Assembly (NCBI GenBank): GCA_002083515.1
Contig: LWDN01000036.1
Location: forward strand, 361-22,650
DNA: 22,290 nt
Origin: Proteobacteria bacterium HN_bin10
Lineage (GTDB): Bacteria > Pseudomonadota > Alphaproteobacteria > Caulobacterales > Aquidulcibacteraceae
Direction: 5' to 3'
A model generated the notes under the pieces. That model was given only the letters and a program-made list of their open reading frames with translations, made no database searches and was not told where the DNA came from. Shown piece after piece: positions 1 through 7,888 of this stretch. The translations under genes were made by a program, and so were the position numbers. Within the stretch, counting starts at the first letter, position 1. Every line of letters starts with the position of its first letter.

Positions 1-1684
<1,684 letters not shown>

Positions 1685-1870
1685 CTGTTCTTCCCAATGC
1701 GCGCTGCGCTCGTGTGCGGACCCCGGCCACTAGGCCCGCCAAGCGCGGCGCATGAGCCGCCTGTTCCGCCCTGGCTTCGGAAGAGCCCCCAAGAGCCCGC
1801 CGAATCCGACCCGATTTTCGGAACATCCCGGGCGGGAGATGATCCGGCGCGCTCCAAGTTGAGCACGCAA

Positions 1871-1910
1871 AGACGGAAGCGGGGTCCGTTGCCGGGCCCT
1901 GCTTCCGTCT
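1871..1910 (-). terminator. Hairpin just after rplL: probable partial terminator or attenuator
   Basis: A perfect 10-bp inverted repeat, AGACGGAAGC at 1871-1880 and GCTTCCGTCT at 1901-1910, encloses a further partly paired GC-rich segment. It begins 12 nt after the rplL stop. In the minus-strand transcript the stem is followed by only a short U-run, so a weak or partial terminator fits better than a full one. In E. coli the rplL-rpoB gap holds an attenuator and an RNase III processing site that lower rpoB expression relative to L7/L12. A similar role here is inferred from position and structure. Confidence 0.65.
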
Positions 1911-1922
1911 GCTGTCTGCGAG

Positions 1923-2300
1923 TTACTTCAGATCGACCTTGGCGCCGGCCTTTTCAAGTTGGGCCTTGAACTTTTCGGCGTCCGCCTTGTTCACGCCTTC
2001 CTTCACCGGCTTCGGCGCGCCTTCGACCAGGTCCTTGGCTTCCTTCAAGCCGAGGCCAGTAATGGCGCGCACTTCCTTGATAACTTCGATCTTCTTGTCG
2101 CCTGCGGCGGCGAGCATGACCGTGAATTCGGTCTTCTCTTCCGCGGCGGCGGCGGGCGCCGCACCGGCGGCGACAGCAGCGACGGCGACCGGCGCAGCAG
2201 CCGAGACGCCCCACTTTTCTTCCAGCTTCTTCGAAAGCTCAGCGGCTTCGAGAACGGTGAGCGACGAGAGCTCGTCAACGAGTTTGTCGAGATTTGCCAT
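1923..2300 (-). CDS. rplL: 50S ribosomal protein L7/L12
   Basis: This 125-residue protein is the multimeric stalk protein of the large subunit, which recruits translation GTPases. The N-terminal dimerisation helices (MANLDKLVDELSSLTVLEAA) are followed by an Ala/Pro-rich hinge at about residues 33-54. The C-terminal domain carries the factor-binding segment KKIEVIKEVRAITGLGLKEA and ends in AGAKVDLK. Length and domain order are normal for the family. It follows rplJ after 48 bp and precedes rpoB, so it is probably co-transcribed with both. Four L7/L12 copies bind one L10, and that complex is the usual repressor of the rplJ leader. Confidence 0.98.
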   Translation of the reverse strand: MANLDKLVDELSSLTVLEAAELSKKLEEKWGVSAAAPVAVAAVAAGAAPAAAAEEKTEFTVMLAAAGDKKIEVIKEVRAITGLGLKEAKDLVEGAPKPVKEGVNKADAEKFKAQLEKAGAKVDLK

Positions 2301-2348
2301 GATCTTGGTTCCTGACGTTTGGGTTCAATACGAAATGCGGAATGACGG

Positions 2349-2864
2349 TTAGGCGGCGTCTTTGGTGGCGTAGGCGTTGAAGACGCGCGCAAGCTGGCCA
2401 GCCGGCGCCGCCAACACTCCGGCGACCTTGGTCGCGGGCGCCTGGACAAGGCCGATGATCTTGCCGCGCAGCTCGTCCAGCGAAGGCAACGTGGCGAGCG
2501 CCGCGATCCCCTCTTTGTCGAGCAGCTGGTCGCCGAACAGGCCGCCGAGAATGGCGAACCGCTCCTTTTCCTTGGCGTACGCGACGGCGACCTTGGCGGC
2601 CGAAATCGGGTCAGCGGAATAGGCGATGGCCGTTGGGCCGGTGAACAGGTCGGCCGCCGACGCCTTGGGCGTGTCGGCGATCGCCAGTTTCACCAGCCGG
2701 TTCTTCACCACTTTAAGTGCGCCGCCTTCTGTCCGAAGGCGGTTACGCAGCACCGTCAAATCCGCAACGCTAAGTCCGGCATAGTGGCCAACGACCACCA
2801 CGCCGGCGCCGGCGAACACGCCTTTCAGCGATTCCACCGTTTCGGCTTTCTGAGCACGATCCAT
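2349..2864 (-). CDS. rplJ: 50S ribosomal protein L10
   Basis: L10 (171 residues) anchors the L7/L12 stalk to 23S rRNA. The start chosen is ATG 2864 (MDRAQKAETVESLKGVFAGA), because a purine-rich ribosome-binding site (TGAGGAG) lies just upstream and L10 normally begins this way. An in-frame ATG at 2966 would add 34 residues read from the structured leader and is rejected. Family blocks include VVVGHYAGLSVADLTVLRNR, LKVVKNRL and FTGPTAIAYS. The C-terminus ends in ARVFNAYATKDAA, the helix that carries L12 dimers. It is the first gene of the rplJL-rpoB transcript and is probably autoregulated through its leader. Confidence 0.97.
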   Translation of the reverse strand: MDRAQKAETVESLKGVFAGAGVVVVGHYAGLSVADLTVLRNRLRTEGGALKVVKNRLVKLAIADTPKASAADLFTGPTAIAYSADPISAAKVAVAYAKEKERFAILGGLFGDQLLDKEGIAALATLPSLDELRGKIIGLVQAPATKVAGVLAAPAGQLARVFNAYATKDAA

Positions 2865-3175
2865 TGCGGTCTCCTCAGTCAGCGTCCGGCCAATCCGGGC
2901 GCTGTCGTAAGCGCGCGCGGACCAGCCGGCCGGTGGTTGAAGCCCCCGGATCGGCGCGCGGTCCACGCGCTGCCTGTCCCAGGAGCCGGCCTGCGAGAGA
3001 TGGCTTGACAGCCAGCCCCGAAAAACGTCAGCTTCTGTCTATTGCGGGCCCTCCGAAAGCGTAACTTAAGCGTTCGCTTTCAACGATTTAAGCCACGCAC
3101 GCGACGCCCTTACGGGCCGCCACATGTGTAGCGCCTGCAGTCTCGGACAGGTCGGCTAAGGGTGTTAACCCCGCC
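2865..3175 (-). promoter_or_regulatory. rplJ leader RNA (L10-type autoregulatory leader)
   Basis: About 300 nt of non-coding, strongly structured sequence precede rplJ. On the minus strand it begins with CCTGTCCGAGACTGCAGGCG (plus positions 3132-3151), a block I recognise from alphaproteobacterial rplJ leaders, and contains a GGGACAGG element (around 2980) of the same leader type. Secondary-structure elements include a 27-bp dyad with GAAAGCG/CGCTTTC arms at 3055-3081 and an imperfect hairpin at 2881-2903 next to the ribosome-binding site. The known role of such leaders is to bind the L10-(L12)4 complex and repress rplJL translation. Assignment rests on recalled sequence and position; a covariance search against the Rfam L10 leader would decide it. 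Confidence 0.75.
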
Positions 3176-3184
3176 GGATCGGCG

Positions 3185-3213
3185 CATATGCCCGCTTTAT
3201 TGCACTGCCGCAA
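3185..3213 (-). promoter_or_regulatory. Predicted sigma-70-type promoter for rplJ-rplL-rpoB
   Basis: On the minus strand, TTGCGG (3213-3208) and CATATG (3190-3185) are separated by exactly 17 nt, about 30 bp before the first recognisable leader element. This would start transcription near 3178 and give the rplJ operon its own promoter, independent of the accessory genes upstream. The -10 match is modest (three of six consensus bases), so this is a position-supported prediction. Confidence 0.45.
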
Positions 3214-3328
3214 GAGGGCAGCGGCACATTTCTCTGCGCTTGGCAAGAGGGCCCCGCACCGGGTGGTCCGGGGGACACGGTTGCCATGGTCCGTCGGCAT
3301 CTCGCCGTCTGACGCAACCAGAGCTAGC

Positions 3329-3583
3329 ATGCCGCGCGTGACCCGTTTTGAAGACACCCTGAGCGCACTCCGCGCCCTCCCCATAGAGCGGCAAGACGAA
3401 GTCGCGGACATCATCCTGACGATCATCGAAAACGTAACCGCCACCCGCTCGGTGCTGACCGACGCGCAACTAGACGAGATGCGGCGTCGCCAAGAGCTCG
3501 GTTTTCATCGCGCTGATCCGAATCACTTCGACAAGTTGATCGCGCGTCTCTCGGTCGATGGCGACGATGAAGCTCGGGACTGA
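3329..3583 (+). CDS. Small antitoxin-like protein
   Basis: This 84-residue protein resembles antitoxin components of addiction modules. A helical N-terminus contains ALRALPIERQDEVADIILTI, followed by SVLTDAQLDEMRRRQELGF, echoing the layout in which antitoxins of ParE/RelE-type systems carry a 'LTPEQ..EV..R' stretch. The start is ATG 3329. A longer frame beginning at 3188 would run across the predicted rplJ promoter and has no family-like sequence. The downstream HIRAN gene begins inside its last codons (overlap of 17 or 26 nt), which suggests translational coupling. No ParE, RelE or PIN toxin follows, so the partner is either the HIRAN protein or missing. The function is inferred from pattern only. 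Confidence 0.6.
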   Translation: MPRVTRFEDTLSALRALPIERQDEVADIILTIIENVTATRSVLTDAQLDEMRRRQELGFHRADPNHFDKLIARLSVDGDDEARD

Positions 3584-4015
3584 TCGCCATCGCCCGCCGG
3601 GCGATTGGGTTCAAGCCACGAGCGTCTTCAATGTGGCGGGGATCGCGCACCGCAAGGGCGCGACACTTCAGTGGATTCGGGACATAGCCAGATCGCTGCG
3701 AGCGCGCCTGCCTTATGGCGTCATCGTTGAAAAGGAACCCGACAACCCAAAGATCGCAATGCGCTCAAAGTATATGGGTTCGCGGAAGTTCGCGGCCTTT
3801 TCGGCGGCGTACAAAAGAAAACCCGGCACATCGGATACGTGCCCGCGGACATTGCGGAGGACGTTTCAACCGATCTAACGTCGGCGGGAGCGCCGATCGC
3901 GGCAGAACTCTATTACGTGTGGTGGGGCAAGGGTGACTTCATCGACGTCAATATGATCATCCTCGCACCTCCAGGACACAGCGCGTCAACACGCGCAAGG
4001 CGCAACGCGGGCTAA
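3558..4015 (+). pseudogene. HIRAN-domain protein split over two frames (frameshift mutation or -1 programmed frameshift)
   Basis: Frame one starts at ATG 3558 (or 3567) and reads GDWVQATSVFNVAGIAHRKG then GVIVEKEPDNPK, the first half of a HIRAN domain. The domain continues only in the -1 frame from 3752, as DRNALKVYGFAEVRGLFGGV then HIGYVPADIAEDV, ending at TAA 4013-4015. Joined at 3752 it gives the HIRAN hallmark EPDNPKDRNALKVY. Without a shift, translation stops at 3878 after an unrelated 44-residue tail. HIRAN domains bind DNA ends, in eukaryotes in HLTF/Rad5 helicases, and also occur as stand-alone bacterial proteins. The junction coincides with C CCA AAG, so a lost C and programmed frameshifting are both possible; a simple mutation is the default. 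Its stop overlaps the convergent stop of the gene at 4012. Confidence 0.7.
3746..3752 (+). other. Canonical -1 slippery heptamer C CCA AAG at the HIRAN frame junction
   Basis: The seven bases fit X XXY YYZ in the zero frame: codons CCA (3747-3749) and AAG (3750-3752) preceded by C. A -1 slip here leads straight into GAT CGC AAT, which restores the HIRAN consensus. A Shine-Dalgarno-like AAGGA (3732-3736) lies 9 nt upstream, close to the spacing at which such sites stimulate -1 frameshifting in dnaX and IS mRNAs. I see no strong stem-loop immediately downstream. The heptamer is directly visible; its use is speculative. Confidence 0.4.
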
Positions 4016-4311
4016 CCCCCTCCCACGAGTTTCCCGATCGCCTCCAGATACGCCGCGAACGCCGCGCGGCCGGCATCCGTCATGCGCACCCGCGTCAGCG
4101 GCTTGCGGTCGAGGAAGCTCTTGTCGATCGAGACATAGCCCGCATCCTCCAGCTTGCGCAGGTGCACCGAGAGATTGCCTTGGGTGACGTCGAGCAGCGT
4201 TTTCAGTTCAGTGAAATCGGCGACTTCGGCTTCGGCCAAATAGGCCATCACCCCCAGACGCACCCGCCCGTGGATGACGTCATCCAATTTGCCGATGTCG
4301 AAGGCGGCCAT
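4012..4311 (-). CDS. Winged-helix transcriptional regulator (HTH_34-like)
   Basis: This 99-residue single-domain regulator has no separate ligand domain. A short N-terminus (IHGRVRLGVMAYLA) leads into a winged helix: ELKTLLDVTQGNLSVHLRKL is the helix-turn-helix with its recognition helix, and the segment ending RVRMTDAGRAAFAAYLEAI covers the wing and last helix. Proteins of this type are commonly encoded beside a small polytopic membrane protein, as here: the membrane gene lies 6 bp upstream on the same strand. It is the last gene of a three-gene operon. The near-palindromic site at 6241-6263 ahead of the operon is a candidate target for it or for a regulator encoded elsewhere. Confidence 0.85.
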   Translation of the reverse strand: MAAFDIGKLDDVIHGRVRLGVMAYLAEAEVADFTELKTLLDVTQGNLSVHLRKLEDAGYVSIDKSFLDRKPLTRVRMTDAGRAAFAAYLEAIGKLVGGG

Positions 4312-4317
4312 GAACGC

Positions 4318-4941
4318 TTACGCCGCCTTCGTCGCGCCGCGCCAGATCACCCAACCAGGCAGCGCCATGCACAAGATGAGCGCGATACCGAGGATGAGCA
4401 GGTAGACGCCGATGTCGCCAAACACCGCGACGCCAAGCGCCACGGTGGCTGCGAACCAACCGAGCGCCACAAGCCCAACCCAAGCGCGCCGCAGAATGAC
4501 CCAGGCGACAAACCACGCCACGCCTTGGAACATGCAGACGACAATCGGGTGATAGAGCCAGAGCCCGAAGCTCTCGGCTTTCTGCGCGCCATAGGCGAAG
4601 ACGAACGCCATCACCAGATTGGCGAGGCCCGCGCCCTGGAAAACAGCGCCAAGCGCCCGGGCGGTGGGGCCGCCGGGCGGCTTTTTCCGATCCTTCCAGA
4701 GGATGAAGCCAAGCACGATGCAGAACAGCAGCGTCGGTCCCATCGCGATCGCGAGCGCAATCAACCCCTCGCCCGGCACAAGTCCCAACGTCTGCAGCCA
4801 GTGCAACAGACACTGGGCGCCATAGAGGCCGCCGCCCCACACGAACGCTTCGCCCATCGTGGCCTGCAGCGGGCCTGAGCCGGTGACGAGCGCGCGCATG
4901 TAAGCGAGATCGTCGCGCGCGCTCTCAAGATCGGATGCCAT
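4318..4941 (-). CDS. Polytopic membrane protein paired with the winged-helix regulator
   Basis: This 207-residue protein starts with a soluble stretch (MASDLESARDDLAYMRALVT) followed by about six hydrophobic segments, for example ALAIAMGPTLLFCIVLGFIL, FQGVAWFVAWVIL and YLLILGIALILCMALPGWVI. No catalytic motif is apparent. Genes of this kind recur next to small winged-helix regulators, but their biochemical role is unknown to me. It begins 9 bp after the acyltransferase stop and ends 6 bp before the regulator start, so the three are almost certainly co-transcribed. A sensory or envelope-related role is conjecture from context. Confidence 0.75.
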   Translation of the reverse strand: MASDLESARDDLAYMRALVTGSGPLQATMGEAFVWGGGLYGAQCLLHWLQTLGLVPGEGLIALAIAMGPTLLFCIVLGFILWKDRKKPPGGPTARALGAVFQGAGLANLVMAFVFAYGAQKAESFGLWLYHPIVVCMFQGVAWFVAWVILRRAWVGLVALGWFAATVALGVAVFGDIGVYLLILGIALILCMALPGWVIWRGATKAA

Positions 4942-4950
4942 CGCCTTCTC

Positions 4951-6186
4951 CTATTCCGCCGCCGCGAGTTGCGGCGCCGCCGCTTTGACCTTGGCTGGCT
5001 TCTCGCGTTTGCCGTTGAGAATCGCGCCGATGAAAGAATAGCGCACCAGGACCTGATAGCTCACCAGCATGATCGCGAACGACACGGCGAGCACCAGCGG
5101 ATACTTCACGAACCACGGCCACGCATACGGCGCGAACAAGGCGTGCAGCGCCATGACGATCGGGATGTGGACGATGTAGATCCAATACGATGCGTCGGCG
5201 AGATAACGCCGCGCCGGGCTGTGGCCCGCCAGGTGGCGCACGGCGAAGCCTATGATGACGATGGTCCAGGCCCAGCATGCGAAGCTATAGAGCGCCGCGT
5301 ATCCCGCCATGCGCCAATCCTGCGCCGCAGGGCCATCGAGGTTCGGCGTCAAGCCCAACATCATCAGCGCGCTGATCGTCGCGCCGATCGCCGGGCCCAC
5401 GTACGCAAGCCACCACTTGCCCCAGCCCTCGAAGATCGTGGGTTGACGATGGATGAGCCAACCCAAACCAAAGGCGAAACCGTAGCAGAGCAATGCGGCC
5501 GTGTTCGGAATGAGGCCCGTGTCCGGCGTCGGAATGCCGAACCAGGCGTACCAATTCGGGGTCAAGAAGAGCGTCGCCGCCATCGGGATCGCAAGCAGCA
5601 ACGGCGCGCCGGGGCCCGTGATCAGACGCACGATCGGATCCACCACGCGCAGACGCAGCGTTTCGTTGCGATCGATCAGCCGCACCAAACCGCGCAGAAC
5701 CAAAGCCGCCGCATAGAAGAAGAGCAGCACATACAAGAACCACAAATGCGTCAGCGGAAACGTCTCGACCGTTGGCGGCGGCGGCGGCTCGCCTTCGGGC
5801 GCAACGCCGCCATTGGCTTGCACCGCCGCCCAGATCGCCACCGCGACGATGCCGGTGATCACGATCGGCCAGAACATGACGAGCGGCATGGCGATGCGCG
5901 CAGCGCGGTTCTTGATGAAGCCCCACGTCCCCCGCCGTTCCAACAGCAGGCGCGCGAAGAAACCGGCGATGACGAAGAAGAGCGTCATGCGGAAAATGTG
6001 CAGCACGAAGAACGCGACCGAGAGCTCGACGCTCCGCGACGTGTCCACCGCCACCCAAAGCTGCGGCCCCGGCAGGTAGGCCAACGTGGCGTGAAAGAAC
6101 ACGCCCAGCACCAGCGCAAACCCGCGCACCGCATCGAGCGCGTGATAGCGCTCCCCCACCATTCCACGCATCGCAACTGCCTCCAC
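4951..6186 (-). CDS. Acyltransferase 3 family membrane protein (OpgC/MdoC-like)
   Basis: This 411-residue inner-membrane protein has about ten hydrophobic segments. The N-terminal signature RYHALDAVRGFALVLGVFFH contains the Arg and His typical of acyltransferase 3 proteins, which move acyl groups such as succinyl or acetyl onto periplasmic glycans. The closest resemblance I can name is the glucan succinyltransferase type OpgC, with its later ASYWIYIVHIPIVMALHALF segment. A Pro-rich loop (GEPPPPPTVE) lies near residue 135. The start at ATG 6186 is followed by other possible starts at 6171 and 6162. It is first in an operon with the membrane protein and regulator downstream, and an operator-like dyad lies 55 bp upstream. 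Substrate unknown. Confidence 0.85.
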   Translation of the reverse strand: MEAVAMRGMVGERYHALDAVRGFALVLGVFFHATLAYLPGPQLWVAVDTSRSVELSVAFFVLHIFRMTLFFVIAGFFARLLLERRGTWGFIKNRAARIAMPLVMFWPIVITGIVAVAIWAAVQANGGVAPEGEPPPPPTVETFPLTHLWFLYVLLFFYAAALVLRGLVRLIDRNETLRLRVVDPIVRLITGPGAPLLLAIPMAATLFLTPNWYAWFGIPTPDTGLIPNTAALLCYGFAFGLGWLIHRQPTIFEGWGKWWLAYVGPAIGATISALMMLGLTPNLDGPAAQDWRMAGYAALYSFACWAWTIVIIGFAVRHLAGHSPARRYLADASYWIYIVHIPIVMALHALFAPYAWPWFVKYPLVLAVSFAIMLVSYQVLVRYSFIGAILNGKREKPAKVKAAAPQLAAAE

Positions 6187-6240
6187 CGGCCAAAGGCCCC
6201 GCGAGGGGCGGGGGTCCGGGCCGGGCGGCTGCCTACACCA

Positions 6241-6263
6241 ACTAGTCTATATTGTAAACTTGT
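6241..6263. promoter_or_regulatory. Operator-like dyad in the AT-rich promoter region of the acyltransferase operon
   Basis: AGTCTATATTGTAAACT (6244-6260) is an imperfect palindrome centred on 6252, with half-sites AGTCTATA and AGTTTACA matching at six of eight positions; outer bases 6241/6263 and 6242/6262 also pair. It lies in an AT-rich stretch (about 6238-6320) inside otherwise GC-rich sequence, 55 bp upstream of the acyltransferase ATG. This layout is typical of TetR-type or small winged-helix operators. A second dyad, GTTAA-N9-TTAAC, lies at 6266-6284. The rest of 6187-6348 holds no gene that I can see. Confidence 0.5.
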
Positions 6264-6348
6264 CTGTTAATATCATGACTTAACCCACTGTTTTTAAGCC
6301 ATTTTTGTTATTGCATCTGGCCGGAACCTGCGACGTTCCTCGGCGCAC

Positions 6349-7059
6349 TCACGTCAGCGGCGGCTTGTCCTCGATCGCCATGCCGACGGCGCGCAGATCG
6401 AACTTTGACGCCGGAAACGCCGCTTCCAGATAGAGCCGCACGATGTCGGCGCGCTTCATCGGAACGTCGGCCTGCACGTCCTTGATCTCGCCCGCCGCAA
6501 ACGCGGCAAAGCTCTGCGCGACCGAGCCCCACACCCGCATCAGATTAGCGGGCTCAAGATCGAGCTCCAGGAACCGCACCAAGAGCCACGGCCCGTGCTT
6601 TTGCACCGCCTGGAGCGGCAACTCAGTCAGACCGTAACGCTTGTCGATCCGCGGCTTGCCGAAATCGGGCGTTCCAACGGACTTGGTCGTGTGGCGCGCG
6701 ATTGCCAGCACATCGATCTTGTCGGCGATTTTCGGATCGCGCGCGGCGCCGGCCGCGATGTTCCAGAACGCCGGCCGCTCGCGGCTGCCCTCCATCAGGC
6801 ACGCATTGATCGCATCGCCGAAATAATAGCGCTCGCCGGTCTTGGTCGTAACCTCCACGAGCGTCGATTGCGTCTGCGCGATGGCGCCCGATTGCAGCAT
6901 CGAGCGCGCTTGCACTTGCGCGAAAATGCCCGCCAACGCGCCGAGCGCGCTGACGCCGTTGGCGGCATGCAGCACGCCCGAGCGCTTGTCGCGATAGCTG
7001 GCGAGGACGTAGCCGCCGGCTTCGGCGGTGGCGGCTTTGATGGCTGCGGTGGTTGTCAT
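6349..7059 (-). CDS. Uncharacterised 236-residue protein
   Basis: I do not recognise the family. The frame runs from ATG 7059 (MTTTAAIKAATAEAGGYVLA) to TGA at 6349-6351. The protein is predicted soluble: an Ala/Gly-rich N-terminal third, then an alpha/beta-looking segment (TLVEVTTKTGERYYFGDAIN), a middle with DKIDVLAIARHTTKSVGTPD, and a C-terminus ending MAIEDKPPLT. There is no clear signal peptide or catalytic motif. The gene starts 39 bp after the vapC stop on the same strand, so it may be transcribed with the toxin-antitoxin pair. Codon use matches the neighbours, which supports a real gene. Confidence 0.7.
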   Translation of the reverse strand: MTTTAAIKAATAEAGGYVLASYRDKRSGVLHAANGVSALGALAGIFAQVQARSMLQSGAIAQTQSTLVEVTTKTGERYYFGDAINACLMEGSRERPAFWNIAAGAARDPKIADKIDVLAIARHTTKSVGTPDFGKPRIDKRYGLTELPLQAVQKHGPWLLVRFLELDLEPANLMRVWGSVAQSFAAFAAGEIKDVQADVPMKRADIVRLYLEAAFPASKFDLRAVGMAIEDKPPLT

Positions 7060-7098
7060 GCGCCTTCGCCTAGCATGTGCGCAGCCAAAACGCCGCTG

Positions 7099-7515
7099 CT
7101 ATCGCGCGTCATAGGTTTGAAGACCCGCCTTGTCCGCCGCCGCGATCAGCGCCGCGTCCCGGCTGGCCAACGCGCCATCGAGCCGTTGCGCGAGCTCCAG
7201 ATAGCAAGCGTCATAGTACGATAAGCCGTGTGTGCGCGCGGCGCTGAGCACCGCCTCCAACCCCTCGGCGCCCGGCGGGTCGTCGAGACGCACCACAGCG
7301 CCAAGCAAATCCGCGATGGCGAGATCGGCGGCGGCGCCGGACAGCCGGTTTTGCCGCTCCGCCCGCAGCAGGCCGCTTCGAAGCTCGAAGCCGAATATGT
7401 ACGGCGCGACGAAGTCGGCATTGGCAAGCGCGCGCAACGCATCCGCTGCTTGCGTCGTTTGCGTCGCCAGGATCCAGGAGAACGCGACCGACGCGTCGAT
7501 GACGACGCGGTTCAC
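7099..7515 (-). CDS. vapC: PIN-domain toxin, VapC family
   Basis: This 138-residue ribonuclease of a type II toxin-antitoxin pair has the acidic PIN residues in order: Asp7 in VVIDASVAFSW, Glu44 in FGFELRSGLL, Asp102 in YYDACYLELA and Asp120 in ASRDAAL. VapC enzymes cleave structured RNA, often tRNA, when freed from the antitoxin. I chose the GTG at 7515 because its GTGA overlaps the antitoxin stop, giving translational coupling, and because MNRVVIDAS is the normal family start. A longer frame from 7545 would add ten basic residues lying inside the antitoxin gene. The target RNA cannot be told from the sequence. Confidence 0.88.
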   Translation of the reverse strand: MNRVVIDASVAFSWILATQTTQAADALRALANADFVAPYIFGFELRSGLLRAERQNRLSGAAADLAIADLLGAVVRLDDPPGAEGLEAVLSAARTHGLSYYDACYLELAQRLDGALASRDAALIAAADKAGLQTYDAR

Positions 7516-7763
7516 TCGCGGCCTTCTTCGACCGCCGCCTTCCAATCGAACGGCGCCATGCCGGCGTCGGTCTGCGTCTCGCGCCGTTCGGCCAAGCGCC
7601 GGAACGCCGCCTCGCGCTCGGCCACCGAGAATAGATGCACGGGCGAGAGCCGCGCCGCAGGCTTGCCGTGGCGGGTGATGATGACCTCGGCGCCGGTTTC
7701 CTCGACCTCCTGCACCAGGGCCGAAAGCCGGTTCTTGGCCTCGTAGAGCGCGACTTCCTTCAC
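7512..7763 (-). CDS. Antitoxin, Phd/YefM family
   Basis: This 83-residue antitoxin partners the PIN toxin that follows. The N-terminal DNA-binding fold has the Phd/YefM hallmark KEVALYEAKNRLSALVQEVE then VIITRHGKPAARL. The C-terminal part (FSVAEREAAFRRLAERRETQ) is the likely disordered toxin-neutralising tail. The start is taken as GTG 7763, since homologues begin 'MKEVALYEAKN'; a TTG at 7799 is possible but lies inside the operator repeats. The TGA stop overlaps the vapC GTG start. Such antitoxins repress their own promoter, and repeated elements suited to this lie directly upstream at 7784-7814. Confidence 0.88.
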   Translation of the reverse strand: MKEVALYEAKNRLSALVQEVEETGAEVIITRHGKPAARLSPVHLFSVAEREAAFRRLAERRETQTDAGMAPFDWKAAVEEGRE

Positions 7764-7783
7764 AAGCGGCAGTCTAGACAGAA

Positions 7784-7814
7784 TTTGGCTATAATACAAG
7801 CCAGTTTGGCTATA
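7784..7814. promoter_or_regulatory. Autoregulatory operator repeats upstream of the Phd/VapC pair
   Basis: TTTGGCTATA occurs at 7784-7793 and 7805-7814, exactly 21 bp apart (two helical turns, so the same face of the DNA). The second copy is part of an inverted repeat, AGCCA-N3-TGGCT at 7799-7811. On the minus strand the intervening TGTATTAT could act as an extended -10 box, so antitoxin bound to the repeats would cover the promoter. The repeats are directly visible; the binding is inferred from family behaviour. Confidence 0.6.
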
Positions 7815-7825
7815 TTGGACGGCGC

Positions 7826-7864
7826 ATCGAAAACAAAAACGCCCCGGCTTTCACCGGGGCGTTT
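7826..7864 (-). terminator. Rho-independent terminator of the rplK-rplA operon
   Basis: A perfect 11-bp stem (AAACGCCCCGG at 7837-7847, CCGGGGCGTTT at 7854-7864) with a 6-nt loop lies 24 bp beyond the rplA stop. In the minus-strand transcript it is followed by TTTTTGTTTTCG (7836 downward counted with the stem's last T), a good U-tract. It ends the ribosomal transcript before the toxin-antitoxin promoter, so rplKA and rplJL-rpoB are separate transcription units here. Confidence 0.92.
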
Positions 7865-7888
7865 CCGTTTCAGCTGAACTGAAAAAGC

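Noticed and set aside
2865..2966. Longer rplJ start at 2966
   Set aside because: The added 34 residues come from leader RNA; ATG 2864 has the ribosome-binding site and the normal L10 start.
3188..3328. N-terminal extension of the antitoxin-like protein
   Set aside because: It overlaps the predicted rplJ promoter and has no antitoxin-like sequence; ATG 3329 is more plausible.
4969..6270. 433-codon plus-strand open frame
   Set aside because: It is the antisense shadow of the acyltransferase, with a composition dominated by Arg, His and Asp.
6267..6284. CtrA-like TTAA...TTAA site
   Set aside because: The half-sites are 9 bp apart rather than the 7 bp of the CtrA consensus.
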